A stretch of 54,311 nt of DNA from an uncultured Bacteroidota bacterium (GTDB lineage Bacteria > Bacteroidota > Bacteroidia > Chitinophagales > Saprospiraceae), in assembly GCA_937872515.1 (NCBI GenBank), contig CALMSX010000058.1, positions 1 through 54,311 of the forward strand, written 5' to 3'. A program made the translations under genes and the position numbers. This document shows, one piece after another, positions 26,622 to 35,637 of the stretch. Numbering within the stretch: the stretch's first letter is position 1; each line of letters begins with the position of its first letter. The notes under the pieces were generated by a model. It made no database searches. It was not told the DNA's origin and was given only the letters and a program-made list of their open reading frames with translations.

Positions 26622-27638
26622 ATGACAAAAGAAAAAGGCTATAATAAAACCATCAACCGGCTCTTCCTGCTTATTGGTATTGGCTTGCTGGTTCACGCTA
26701 TTTTTCTTGCCACCACGATAGATCCCCAGTCTTTTGAATTGTTGTTTAGGATCAAATGGTACTACATTGTTGGCATCACTTTTTTCGCCATCTGTCCATG
26801 GTTGGGCCACGCCTTTCGCATCGTGATGTGGAGTCGGTTTTTGGATTATCCGATCAACTTCAAGACCGCATTTGCCATTGTGATGGCCAACGATATCGGT
26901 GCTGCCATAACACCCACAGCTGTTGGTGGTGGGCCGATAAAATTAGGTATGTTGGTGAGCAAGGGCATGCCTGCACCAAAGGCTACTTTTATGGTCTTGC
27001 TCTCTGCCACTGAAGATATCATCTTTTACGCCATTGGAATTCTGTTTACAATGGTGTACATGCATGAAGTAATTGAAAAATTAGGTATGTACCTGGTGCA
27101 TCATTCTGATGCTTTGTTTGGTGCAGTTGTGCTCATCATTTTAGCTGTGTTGTTCTGGAAATACGTAAGAAAAGGAATTGGAAAGATGATCCAATTGCTG
27201 CCTGGTTCCTGGCAAACATGGCTGACCAAGGCCAGAAATAACACGGGACATTATTTTTCTGATATTGGGCAAACTTACCTGGATGTGATTAAGACAGGAA
27301 AGCTACGATTGCTGTTGAGTGTGTTGATTTTGTTTTTCCAATGGTTTACCAAGTTTACCATTCTTGCCTTCATCCTGCATTCACTCAACATACACTTTAG
27401 CTGGTTTGATATGTACATCAAACAATGGATTGTATGGATGAGCATGTTGGTCATTCCCACACCCGGTTCTTCCGGGGGGGCAGAAGCGGCCTTTCTCATT
27501 TTGTTCAAAGACAATCTCACAGGTGATTTGCAAAATCTGGTGGTTTCAACCTGGAGGTTTTTTACCTATTATTTTATCCTGATTTTATCAGTGATCATTT
27601 TTAACATTACCAAGGGAGAGATTACGAAAAAAGATTAA
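26622..27638 (+). CDS. Flippase-like LPG-synthase TM-domain protein (UPF0104)
   Basis: The 338 residues hold about eight transmembrane helices and the family landmarks GAAITPTAVGGGPIKLGML (near 86-104) and IPTPGSSGGAEAAF (near 278-291). This is the AglD/MprF-like membrane domain without the aminoacyl-transferase half, so it is likely a lipid or lipid-linked sugar translocase rather than an LPG synthase. It starts 12 bases after the M1 gene and overlaps the convergent M50 gene by 17 bases. Confidence 0.85.
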   Translation: MTKEKGYNKTINRLFLLIGIGLLVHAIFLATTIDPQSFELLFRIKWYYIVGITFFAICPWLGHAFRIVMWSRFLDYPINFKTAFAIVMANDIGAAITPTAVGGGPIKLGMLVSKGMPAPKATFMVLLSATEDIIFYAIGILFTMVYMHEVIEKLGMYLVHHSDALFGAVVLIILAVLFWKYVRKGIGKMIQLLPGSWQTWLTKARNNTGHYFSDIGQTYLDVIKTGKLRLLLSVLILFFQWFTKFTILAFILHSLNIHFSWFDMYIKQWIVWMSMLVIPTPGSSGGAEAAFLILFKDNLTGDLQNLVVSTWRFFTYYFILILSVIIFNITKGEITKKD

Positions 27639-28689
27639 TGGCCCGGGAGATGGCGTCCTTGTCTATCACCGCCTTCACTTTTTGATCTTCGTTTTGTATA
27701 ACCAAAAATGGACACTGCTGCTTTTGCATGATTTCATAGGCTTCCTTTAAGGTGAGGTCTTCTTCAACATCCACCAATTTCGGATTCATCAGAGCTGAAG
27801 CAGGCGGCAACTCTATTTCTATCGCACTATCAGCCTGCATTGGAGGCATTAAATAGCCCGCCGGATAGCCCAAAGTGTCGACCACCAGGAAAAAGGACTC
27901 ACCGGTTCTTTTCATTATTTCCATCGCATTTTCATAAGTATCCGAGATATGCAGGGTAGTAAACTGATACCGGCAAAAATCTCTTACCTTAAATCGGGTT
28001 AATTTTTCAAGTACAATTACCTCATTCATTTCAACCTTGGCCATGACAAAAATGAAAAGTCCCAGAAAGGCAAAAAGATAATCCTGGGTATAAAGTCCAT
28101 AAATGACAAAGGCAAGGGCAATGATTCTCCCGGCCCATCCTGCGATGCGAGTAGCCTTAGCCCTTCCAAATCGAATTGAAAGCAAGGCCCTGAAAATGCG
28201 ACCTCCATCCATGGGAAAGGCCGGAATCAAATTAAAACCAAATAGCAAGACGTTGATGTACAAACCTACTATGAGATAATCATGCATATCTGCCTGATAG
28301 ATACCCGGTTTTTCAATCGAAACCCATTCAAAGTTGGTGGCATACAGGGCTACGGTAATGGCAATGGCCAATAAAAGATTGACAAAGGGACCAGCAAAGG
28401 CAATGATCAGTTCCTGGATGGGTTTTTCGGGCAGCGTTTCCAGTCTGGCTACTCCTCCGATGGGTGATAATATGATGTCTTTGGTCTTTACCCCATATTT
28501 TCTGGCTGCTATGGCGTGGCCGTATTCATGCAGTACCACACATAAAAACAAAAAACCAACATAGCCCAGAAAGACCAGTGAGTCATTGGCAATGACGTTG
28601 AACAGCACATAGGCCAATAGCAGGATAAACGACCAGTGAATCTTAAGTGGTATATTAAAAAACCGGCCGATGGTTAAAGTTCCTTCCAA
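27622..28689 (-). CDS. Site-2-type M50 metalloprotease with CBS pair
   Basis: HEYGH at 54-58 and PAFPMDGGR with Asp161 give the intramembrane zinc site. Six helices are predicted over residues 15-220, and a tandem CBS domain fills about 240-355. Proteins of this layout sense nucleotides through CBS and cleave membrane-bound regulators. The target is unknown, although an anti-sigma gene exists at 51.8 kb. All catalytic residues are present. It lies 12 bases downstream of the acyl-CoA dehydrogenase on the same strand. Confidence 0.9.
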   Translation of the reverse strand: MEGTLTIGRFFNIPLKIHWSFILLLAYVLFNVIANDSLVFLGYVGFLFLCVVLHEYGHAIAARKYGVKTKDIILSPIGGVARLETLPEKPIQELIIAFAGPFVNLLLAIAITVALYATNFEWVSIEKPGIYQADMHDYLIVGLYINVLLFGFNLIPAFPMDGGRIFRALLSIRFGRAKATRIAGWAGRIIALAFVIYGLYTQDYLFAFLGLFIFVMAKVEMNEVIVLEKLTRFKVRDFCRYQFTTLHISDTYENAMEIMKRTGESFFLVVDTLGYPAGYLMPPMQADSAIEIELPPASALMNPKLVDVEEDLTLKEAYEIMQKQQCPFLVIQNEDQKVKAVIDKDAISRAINLFS

Positions 28690-28701
28690 ATGTAAGTTTT
28701 A

Positions 28702-29874
28702 TCAATCCTGAAAAAATACCGGTTCGTATAGTTGACCGGATAGTACAGACCTGCTGATTACAATTCGTTGCATTTCAGAGGTGCCTTCGTATATCTGCGT
28801 AATTTTGGCATCTCTCATAAGACGCTCAACGTGGTATTCTTTTACATATCCATAGCCACCGTGAACCTGGATGGCTTCTACCGTATGGCGCATGGCTACT
28901 TCAGAGGCAAACAGTTTTGCCATGCTGGCAGCTGTGGTATAGTCGAGTCCCTTATCTTTCATTATAGCAGCTCTGTACACCAACAAGCGGGCAGCTTCAA
29001 TTTCTGTAGCCATATCAGCCAGTTTGAAGGCAACAGCCTGGTGCTGACCGATGGGTTTGCCAAAAGCCTCTCTTTCTTTTGCATATTTCACAGCCAGTTC
29101 ATAAGCGCCGGCAGCAATGCCCAGGGCCTGGGCAGCTATTCCTATGCGACCTCCGCTAAGCACCTTCATGGCAAACTTAAAGCCAAAGCCATCCTCACCG
29201 ATTCGGTTTTCTTTAGGTACTTTGACGTCAGTGTACATAATGGTGTGGGTGTCGGATGCCCTGATACCCAATTTATCTTCTTTGGCGCCAATGTTGACAC
29301 CAGCCCAGTCTGTTTCAACAATAAAGGCGTTGATGCCTTTGTGTCCTTTTTCCGGATAGGTTTGAGCAATGACGAGGTGGATTTTACTCGTGCCCCCATT
29401 GGTGATCCAGTTTTTGGTACCATTGAGCAAATAGTGATCTCCCATGTCGATAGCAGTAGTGCGCTGGCTGGTGGCATCACTGCCTGCCTCTGGTTCAGAA
29501 AGACAGAAAGAACCAATTTTTTCTCCTGTAGCCAGGCTGGGCAGGTACTTTGTTTTTTGTGCTTCAGACCCATATTCTTCCAATCCCCAGCAAACCAGTG
29601 AATTGTTGACCGACATGATCACAGAACAAGAGCTGTCAACTTTTGAAATTTCTTCCATAGCCAGCACATAGCTCAGGGTGTCCATACCACCTCCGCTGTA
29701 TTCAGGACTAACCATCATACCCAAGAAGCCCATTTCGGCCATTTTTTTAACCTCTTCAAGAGGGTACTTCATGTTTCTATCACGCTCTATGACACCGGGA
29801 AGTAATACTTGTTGGGTAAAGTCTCTTGCTGCTTCTTTAACAGCCATCTGCTCTTCAGAAATGAAAAAGTTCAT
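28702..29874 (-). CDS. Acyl-CoA dehydrogenase (short/medium-chain type)
   Basis: An FAD enzyme of fatty-acid oxidation. The start at 29874 (MNFFISEEQ) is chosen because the longer frame to 29976 adds 34 residues that do not fit the family. The sequence holds SCSVIMSVNNS, FCLSEPEAGSDA (substrate binding), GTKNWITNGG, GGRIGIAAQALG, and the C-terminal IYEGTSEMQR with the catalytic base near Glu363, as in butyryl-CoA dehydrogenases. Length is 390. It probably passes electrons to ETF, which is not in this window. Confidence 0.93.
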   Translation of the reverse strand: MNFFISEEQMAVKEAARDFTQQVLLPGVIERDRNMKYPLEEVKKMAEMGFLGMMVSPEYSGGGMDTLSYVLAMEEISKVDSSCSVIMSVNNSLVCWGLEEYGSEAQKTKYLPSLATGEKIGSFCLSEPEAGSDATSQRTTAIDMGDHYLLNGTKNWITNGGTSKIHLVIAQTYPEKGHKGINAFIVETDWAGVNIGAKEDKLGIRASDTHTIMYTDVKVPKENRIGEDGFGFKFAMKVLSGGRIGIAAQALGIAAGAYELAVKYAKEREAFGKPIGQHQAVAFKLADMATEIEAARLLVYRAAIMKDKGLDYTTAASMAKLFASEVAMRHTVEAIQVHGGYGYVKEYHVERLMRDAKITQIYEGTSEMQRIVISRSVLSGQLYEPVFFQD

Positions 29875-30050
29875 CTGGGTTAGTGGTTTTATTTGGTTAA
29901 CAACTTTTAGGGCTTCAAAGATGAGAAAAATTGACCTTTTTGCGAAATATTGCGCTTTGATGTCTGTCGGACACACTGCATTCGGTACAAAATAGGGCTA
30001 TTTATTAAAAATTTATACCTTGCCGATTCATTTAACAAATTGCAAATACC

Positions 30051-30710
30051 ATGCACAAGACGTCATCTTCTGTTTTATATGCTGTATTATTCCTGGCTTT
30101 TTTAATGAGCCCTTTGGCAGCATTCTCACAGGTAACAAATGACCTGGCCCATTCTACGGCTGCAGAACAACTTCTGCAACTCAGAAAGGGCAGCCTTTTA
30201 GTGAGGATTTATATGAATAAAAATAAGATAGATCTACTCCAAAAAGCCATCCAGGATCCGGCAAGCTCTGCCGAAAAGAGAGAGAGCTTGTCAAAAACGC
30301 TAAAAGACCACCTGGAAGACAGGGAGACCAATAAAAAGATGGTGATCCAGGCATTTAAAAATAATTATAACTTTTCTAAAGTCCTGTTTATCCATGATTA
30401 TGAACAAAAAAACCTGAAAGGTCCCGCCTCTCCGGCGATATTTCTTAATGAGCATGGGGTGGTTGATCCGAATATTAAAATGGAAACCGATTTTTATCTT
30501 CTGGCAGGCAGAGGAAACAATGATGAGTCCTTTGTCATCTACTCAGCCGAAGGAAGTGCCATGCCCACCCATTTTCCTGACAGGTACAACCGCAATGTAT
30601 TCGAAGGACTGGTAGCGCTGTTTAAAAAAGACAAGTTGGGCAATTACATCAGCAAACTCAATGACGCTTTATTAGCCAAATATCGTGCATGGAAACAGGT
30701 GATTGACTAA
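30051..30710 (+). CDS. Exported protein of unknown function
   Basis: Residues 1-27 form a clear signal peptide ending AFSQ. The mature part (about 190 residues) begins with a helical, Lys-rich region (residues 45-110, probably a coiled coil) and ends with a mixed alpha/beta stretch containing YLLAGRGNNDESFVIYSAEG. I do not recognise the family. It is a monocistronic gene between a divergent acyl-CoA dehydrogenase and the blaI pair, with no convincing promoter box. Confidence 0.75.
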   Translation: MHKTSSSVLYAVLFLAFLMSPLAAFSQVTNDLAHSTAAEQLLQLRKGSLLVRIYMNKNKIDLLQKAIQDPASSAEKRESLSKTLKDHLEDRETNKKMVIQAFKNNYNFSKVLFIHDYEQKNLKGPASPAIFLNEHGVVDPNIKMETDFYLLAGRGNNDESFVIYSAEGSAMPTHFPDRYNRNVFEGLVALFKKDKLGNYISKLNDALLAKYRAWKQVID

Positions 30711-30870
30711 AGACAGTCTTAAGGTATGCCGTTGACGGTCTAACATTCCCCAATTTTATTTTGTTTCAAATCACAAATGAGGCATAATAAGATATTTTAT
30801 TCCGTAATTAAACATTGTATAAAACATTATTCCTTCTTTTCTGCCTTGATAAAAATAATGTAAAATTTAG

Positions 30871-30901
30871 TTGCATAACGTATAAATACGTTATATATTT
30901 G
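30871..30901 (+). promoter_or_regulatory. blaI promoter with embedded operator palindrome
   Basis: TTG at 30871-30873 and TATATTTG at 30894-30901 are separated by 20 bases. That spacer is almost exactly filled by a perfect palindrome of two 9-base arms with a 2-base centre (30875-30894: ATAACGTAT, AA, ATACGTTAT). This is the placement expected for a repressor that blocks polymerase, and the gene that follows is a BlaI/MecI repressor, so autoregulation is likely. Confidence 0.72.
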
Positions 30902-30917
30902 CATTATTAGTTGAATC

Positions 30918-31283
30918 ATGGATACATCACTTTCAAAATTAACAAAGGCAGAAGAAGAAGTCATGCAATTGATCTGGGACCACGGCCCTGCTACGGTCAG
31001 CCAATTAATTGAGCAGCTGGAGGCGCCGAGGCCTCCCCACTCCACCATTTCGTCTATCATTCGCATCTTAGAATCCAAGGGCTTTGTTGTACATAAGACT
31101 TATGGAAGGACCCATGAGTATTATGCGGCTATTGATAAAAAAAGTTATACCCATTTTTCGCTGAAAAAACTGGTAGCCAATTATTTTGAAGGTTCCATGA
31201 ACGAGTTGGTTTCTTTTCTGGTGAAAGAAAACGACCTTAGTTTAAAGGATTTGGAGGAAATTAAAAATAAATATAAACAATGA
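30918..31283 (+). CDS. blaI: BlaI/MecI/CopY-family repressor
   Basis: A 121-residue winged-helix repressor: LTKAEEEVMQLIWDHGPATVSQLIEQL (first helices), then HSTISSIIRILESKGFVVHKTYGRTHEYYA, the recognition helix and wing, and a C-terminal dimerisation helix. BlaI proteins are inactivated by their membrane M56 sensor-protease, which here overlaps by four bases. The inducing signal in Bacteroidota is often not a beta-lactam, and no beta-lactamase lies nearby. Confidence 0.92.
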   Translation: MDTSLSKLTKAEEEVMQLIWDHGPATVSQLIEQLEAPRPPHSTISSIIRILESKGFVVHKTYGRTHEYYAAIDKKSYTHFSLKKLVANYFEGSMNELVSFLVKENDLSLKDLEEIKNKYKQ

Positions 31284-32734
31284 CAGCCTTCCTAATTCAG
31301 AGTACGCTTACCTGGGCTGCATCCCTGGTTTTGTATTTTCTTGTTTTGAGAAAAACCACCTTTTTTACCCTCAATCGATGGTACTTATTGTTCACCCTCC
31401 TCTTTGGTCTGGGTGCAAGCTTTCTGGCAGAGGCCATTCAACCATGGGCCCTCACCAATACAAGAGATCTGGTCTATGGTGTGTTGCCTGAAATCAACTT
31501 TGGAGGCAGTCCACAAACTGTTGAGACCTCTTCCTGGTCCTGGATTAAAATGGTATATATCCTGGGCCTTCTGTTTTTTACCTTTCGACTGGCTTTTGGC
31601 CTGTATCGGATTTTTCAATTCTATGTGGATGGAATAAAGGAAAAATACCACGGTTATACCTTGATCAGGCATCCCAAAATAACAAGTCCTTTTTCCTTTT
31701 TTGGATGGATCTTTTTACAATCCAATGAGAAAGATTCTCAGGAATTACTACCTATCATTGAGCATGAAAAAATGCACATTCGTATGGGACATAGCATCGA
31801 CCTGCTGAGTCTTGAAATTCTCAACTGCCTATTTTGGTTTCAACCCCTGATCCGGCTTTACAAAAAAGCGCTTAAAGAAACCCACGAGTTTTTGGCAGAT
31901 GATAGGGTCTCCAAATCCTGGTCTGCAGAAGCCTATATCAAAATGCTCATTGCCCCTTATACCAGCTTAAAAGAGCCTGACTTTGTGAGCCCTTTTTATC
32001 AATCTGAAATTAAAAATCGAATTCATATGCTTAATCACAACAGAAGTAACCGCAAGCAACTGTTTTTCTATTTACTCTCACCGGTGATCCTTGGCACTTT
32101 GGCAATGTTGTTTTCATCTTTCACCGCCCCATCAAAGGCAATGGAAAAAGGATATGGCATTAACCGCGATACTCTGCCTCAAAACAAAGGGATGATGGTT
32201 CCACCACCTCCGCCTCCACCACCTCCGCCACCTCCTCCGGCACCTGTAGCACCCGTAGCACCCGCTGATGCTGTGGCTCCTGAAGCACCCATTGATGCAA
32301 TGATGGCACCTCCGCCACCACCACCTCCGCCACCTCCTTCTAGGGGAAAAGGATGGGGCATACCGGCAAGCCAGGCTGATGAAATGCCCAGGTTTCCAGG
32401 CTGCGAAAATGTAGGTGATGCCAAAGAAAGGGAAGCTTGTGCCCACCAAAAAATGATGTCGTTTATTGCTTCTGAAATGAAATATCCGGAAAAGGCCCGG
32501 AAAAATGGCACTCAGGGCCAGGTAATTGCTGTGTTTACTGTCAACACGGAAGGGTACATCGAGAATCTATCGATCGAATCTGAACCCGGCGACGGCACTG
32601 GTGATGAGGTCAAAAAAATCATAGCCAAAATGAATCAAATGCCCCAGCGTTGGATTCCTGCCAAAAAAGATGGCAAAAAAGTGGCAGCAGTTATGACCCT
32701 GCCAGTAAATTTCTGGCTCGACTCCAAAAAATAA
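31280..32734 (+). CDS. M56 sensor peptidase with proline-rich linker and TonB C-terminal domain
   Basis: About four transmembrane helices frame a cytosolic M56 domain with HEKMH (His162, Glu163, His166) and the ETHEFLADD block. A fifth helix lies near 265-285. The periplasmic part then has two runs of 10-13 prolines (about 312-365), a PRFPGCE segment and a TonB_C domain (about 395-482; KYPEKARKNGTQGQVIAVFTV). The layout combines the BlaR1 protease with a TonB-like arm that could reach the outer membrane. It is typical of Bacteroidota and differs from the penicillin-binding sensor of Staphylococcus BlaR1. Confidence 0.9.
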   Translation: MTAFLIQSTLTWAASLVLYFLVLRKTTFFTLNRWYLLFTLLFGLGASFLAEAIQPWALTNTRDLVYGVLPEINFGGSPQTVETSSWSWIKMVYILGLLFFTFRLAFGLYRIFQFYVDGIKEKYHGYTLIRHPKITSPFSFFGWIFLQSNEKDSQELLPIIEHEKMHIRMGHSIDLLSLEILNCLFWFQPLIRLYKKALKETHEFLADDRVSKSWSAEAYIKMLIAPYTSLKEPDFVSPFYQSEIKNRIHMLNHNRSNRKQLFFYLLSPVILGTLAMLFSSFTAPSKAMEKGYGINRDTLPQNKGMMVPPPPPPPPPPPPPAPVAPVAPADAVAPEAPIDAMMAPPPPPPPPPPSRGKGWGIPASQADEMPRFPGCENVGDAKEREACAHQKMMSFIASEMKYPEKARKNGTQGQVIAVFTVNTEGYIENLSIESEPGDGTGDEVKKIIAKMNQMPQRWIPAKKDGKKVAAVMTLPVNFWLDSKK

Positions 32735-32743
32735 ATCGTTTTT

Positions 32744-32775
32744 AAAAAGCCACTCTACCGGGTGGCTTTTTTTTT
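32744..32775 (+). terminator. Terminator of the blaI-M56 operon
   Basis: The stem AAAAAGCCAC (32744-32753) pairs with GTGGCTTTTT (from 32762) around an 8-base loop, followed by T's to 32775. It separates the operon from the S46 peptidase gene. Confidence 0.88.
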
Positions 32776-32804
32776 GATACCTCCCTTGAAGTACCCTAAT
32801 TCAC

Positions 32805-32812
32805 TATCTTTG
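32805..32812 (+). promoter_or_regulatory. -7 box of the S46 peptidase gene
   Basis: TATCTTTG is an exact match to TAnnTTTG, 17 bases before the ATG at 32830. The nearest TTG (32786-32788) is only 16 bases upstream, so the -33 element is uncertain. Confidence 0.5.
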
Positions 32813-32829
32813 CAGCCTAACTATTGAAT

Positions 32830-34971
32830 ATGAAATCATTACTTTTTGCTGCTTTGCTGTTTTTATCTACTTTTTCTTTTGCCGGTGAAGGCATGTGGTT
32901 GCCCCACCTCCTCAAAGCCCTCAATGAGGCCGAGATGAAATCGATGGGCATGAAGCTCAAAGCCGAAGATATTTACAGCGTCAACAAGGGTTCTCTCAAG
33001 GATGCTGTAGTACACTTTGGGGGCTTCTGTACCGCTGAAGTCATCTCTTCACAAGGTCTGTTGCTTACCAATCACCACTGCGGATACGACAATATCCAAT
33101 CTCATTCTACCTTAGAAAAAAACTATCTCCGCGATGGCTTTTGGGCAAAGACCAACGCCGAAGAACTGAAAAACCCCGGCCTTTTTGCTCGGTTTATTGA
33201 AAGAATCGACGATGTTACTGCTGAAATTTTAAAGGGCATAAGTCCCGAAATGTCGGCTGCTCAAAAACAGTCGGTAATTGAAATCAATATGAAAAATTAC
33301 CGGGGCAAATTTACCATGGATAAATTCCACGAACTGGAAATCAAACCTTTTTTTGCCAGCAATCAATACCTTGCCTTTCATATGGTGAGATATAATGATG
33401 TCAGGCTGGTGGGCACGCCACCTGAATCCATCGGCAAGTTTGGAGCTGATACCGACAACTGGGTATGGCCCCGTCATACCGGTGATTTTTCATTGTTCAG
33501 AATCTATGCAGGTCCCAACAACGAACCTGCTGATTACAGTGAAAACAACAAACCGTTTACGCCAAAACACTTCTTACCGGTATCCATGAATGGTGTAAAA
33601 GAAGGTGATTTTACCATGGTTTTTGGATTTCCGGGAAGAACAGATGAATACCTGCCTTCTATTGCCGTTGAACAAATCATGGATCATTCAGACCCAATAA
33701 AAATTGCCATCAGAGATGCCGCCCTGAAAATAATGGACAAGTACATGAGGAAAGACGAAGCTACTCGCCTCAAGTATGCAGCCAAATATGCCAGTATAGC
33801 CAACTCCTGGAAAAAATGGATTGGTGAAGCAAAGGGGCTGAAATCTACCCATGCCATTGATAAAAAACAAAACTTCGAAAAAGACTTTGAAAAGAGGGCA
33901 ATGAAGGCCGGTAAATACACCGGTATGATGTCTCAGTTTAACCAACTGTACACCGATAACCTTCAGGCAAGTCTGATCAGAGATATTTACAGCGAAGCAC
34001 CCAATCGCAATATCGAACTGATGAGGCTCATGGGCAGTTTCAGAAATCTGGTACAGACCCTCGATAAGAGTGGTGAAAAAGATTACCAGAAAATGAAAGA
34101 GCGTTTGATTGAATTCCTCGATGATTTTTACAAAGATTATTCAGCAGATATCGACCAGGAAATCTTTGTGGCGCTGATGAACATCTGTAAAAACAATTTA
34201 CAACAGGTCCACATGCCCGCAACGATGAGCCAAAGAAACATGAGTGATCTGGCCGCTCAACTTTACAGCGCCAGTCCATTTACTACCTTTGAAAAGGCTA
34301 TGAAGGTATTGAACCTCGAGCCCAAGGCCTGTGCCGATGCCATCAAAGCCGACCCCATGTTTCAATTGGCCAATGAGTGGAATGAAATCATCCGCACGCA
34401 GGTAAACCCTGGTTTTGAAAAAAACAAAAGGCAGATTGACAGCCTTCAGGCCATCTACATGAAGGCCCAAATCGAACTTTTTCCAGAGAAAAAATTCTAT
34501 CCTGATGCCAACTCTACCTTAAGGGTAACCTATGGCAAAGTACAGGGTTATCAACCTCGCGATGGTGTCAAATACCTGCCCCATACCAACCTGGATGGGG
34601 TAATGGAAAAATATGTACCGGGAGACTACGAATTTGATGTCCATGCCCGCCTTGCAGAGTTGAACAACAAAAAGGACTATGGTCGCTATGCAGATGCAGA
34701 CGGAAATATGCCGGTTTGTTTTATTGGCTCCAACCATACCACCGGTGGCAATTCGGGCAGCCCTGCTATCGATGCCCACGGCAACCTGATCGGTCTCAAT
34801 TTTGACAGGGTATGGGAAGGCACCATGAGTGACTTAAACTACGACCCATCCATTTGCAGAAACATCATGGTGGATGCCCGCTACATCCTTTTTATCATAG
34901 ATAAATTTGCCGGCGCAGGTCATCTGGTAAATGAAATGAAGCTGGTTTATCCCAAGGGAAAGAAAAAATAA
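32830..34971 (+). CDS. dpp11: S46 dipeptidyl-peptidase, DPP11-like
   Basis: A 713-residue exported serine peptidase with a signal peptide (1-18) and the S46 blocks: TNHHCGYDNIQSHS with the catalytic His near 82-83, DTDNWVWPRHTGDF with the Asp, and TGGNSGSPAID with the Ser. The residue 18 positions after the catalytic Ser is Arg (FDRVWEG). In Porphyromonas DPP11 this Arg gives Asp/Glu specificity, whereas DPP7 has Gly. It should release acidic dipeptides in the periplasm. ATG at 32830 is preferred to TTG at 32824 because it gives the signal peptide directly. Confidence 0.93.
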   Translation: MKSLLFAALLFLSTFSFAGEGMWLPHLLKALNEAEMKSMGMKLKAEDIYSVNKGSLKDAVVHFGGFCTAEVISSQGLLLTNHHCGYDNIQSHSTLEKNYLRDGFWAKTNAEELKNPGLFARFIERIDDVTAEILKGISPEMSAAQKQSVIEINMKNYRGKFTMDKFHELEIKPFFASNQYLAFHMVRYNDVRLVGTPPESIGKFGADTDNWVWPRHTGDFSLFRIYAGPNNEPADYSENNKPFTPKHFLPVSMNGVKEGDFTMVFGFPGRTDEYLPSIAVEQIMDHSDPIKIAIRDAALKIMDKYMRKDEATRLKYAAKYASIANSWKKWIGEAKGLKSTHAIDKKQNFEKDFEKRAMKAGKYTGMMSQFNQLYTDNLQASLIRDIYSEAPNRNIELMRLMGSFRNLVQTLDKSGEKDYQKMKERLIEFLDDFYKDYSADIDQEIFVALMNICKNNLQQVHMPATMSQRNMSDLAAQLYSASPFTTFEKAMKVLNLEPKACADAIKADPMFQLANEWNEIIRTQVNPGFEKNKRQIDSLQAIYMKAQIELFPEKKFYPDANSTLRVTYGKVQGYQPRDGVKYLPHTNLDGVMEKYVPGDYEFDVHARLAELNNKKDYGRYADADGNMPVCFIGSNHTTGGNSGSPAIDAHGNLIGLNFDRVWEGTMSDLNYDPSICRNIMVDARYILFIIDKFAGAGHLVNEMKLVYPKGKKK

Positions 34972-34976
34972 TACAA

Positions 34977-35636
34977 TCAGGTCTGGACAGTCAGTACATG
35001 CACTGATGTAGAAAAGTGAGTCCCCCTCCATGTTTGTGGAAGGGGATAACTTTTTATATCAAAATGATTTGACAATTCTTCTATAAAGGCAGCCGTAAAA
35101 TGGCGGCCCGGTTCAGAAAGCAAGACCACACTTTTTTCGTGCATCAGACTTTTGAATGCACCTGGCAGATCTTCAAAAAAACGTCTTTCATAGGCAATGT
35201 CAGATGCCAATATTACATCATACTTTGCACCAATATTTAAGTTGCGCCAATCGATACAAGCATACTGAATGTGGTGAATGCCATTGCGAAGAGCGTTTTT
35301 TTCAGCAAAGACCAACGCATCTTCCAAATAATCACTGCAGACCAACTGCTTTGTAAAGCGGGCTGCCACCAATGAAGGCAGGCCCAGGCCTGCTCCCAAT
35401 TCAAGGGTCTTTTTATCCTGGATAAGATCGGGGTGGTCTCCTATAAATCGCGACAAAGCAATGGCAGAAGGCCATATTTCTGTCCAATAGGGAATTCGTT
35501 CGTCGTGTTTGATGACATTGTCTGCGGGTAAGGACAGCATAGCGTCAAAAACCTCATCAATGTTGGTAATCTGAAAAAGGGTGTAGGTTTGAGACCCCAG
35601 GTCCAGTATTATTTCTTCAATTTTATATTCTTCCAT
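34977..35636 (-). CDS. Class I SAM methyltransferase, protein-lysine type (METTL/ETFB-KMT-like)
   Basis: The 219 residues show PYWTEIWPSAIALSRFI, then motif I LELGAGLGLPSLVAARF, SDYLEDALVFAEKNALRNG, and the post-II segment DVILASDIAYERRF. These match the family-16 methyltransferases related to METTL20/21, which methylate protein lysines. The exact target in bacteria is mostly unknown. Its ATG is one base from the stop of the upstream DinB-like gene, so the two form an operon. Confidence 0.8.
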   Translation of the reverse strand: MEEYKIEEIILDLGSQTYTLFQITNIDEVFDAMLSLPADNVIKHDERIPYWTEIWPSAIALSRFIGDHPDLIQDKKTLELGAGLGLPSLVAARFTKQLVCSDYLEDALVFAEKNALRNGIHHIQYACIDWRNLNIGAKYDVILASDIAYERRFFEDLPGAFKSLMHEKSVVLLSEPGRHFTAAFIEELSNHFDIKSYPLPQTWRGTHFSTSVHVLTVQT

Positions 35637-35637
35637 C

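Noticed and set aside
28768..29601. A 277-residue plus-strand frame inside the acyl-CoA dehydrogenase gene
   Set aside because: Antisense to a clear enzyme gene; it shows no domain or signal peptide.
32132..32511. Arg/Trp- or Gly-rich minus-strand frames
   Set aside because: They are read from the opposite strand of the proline codon runs of the M56 gene and are artefacts of that repeat.
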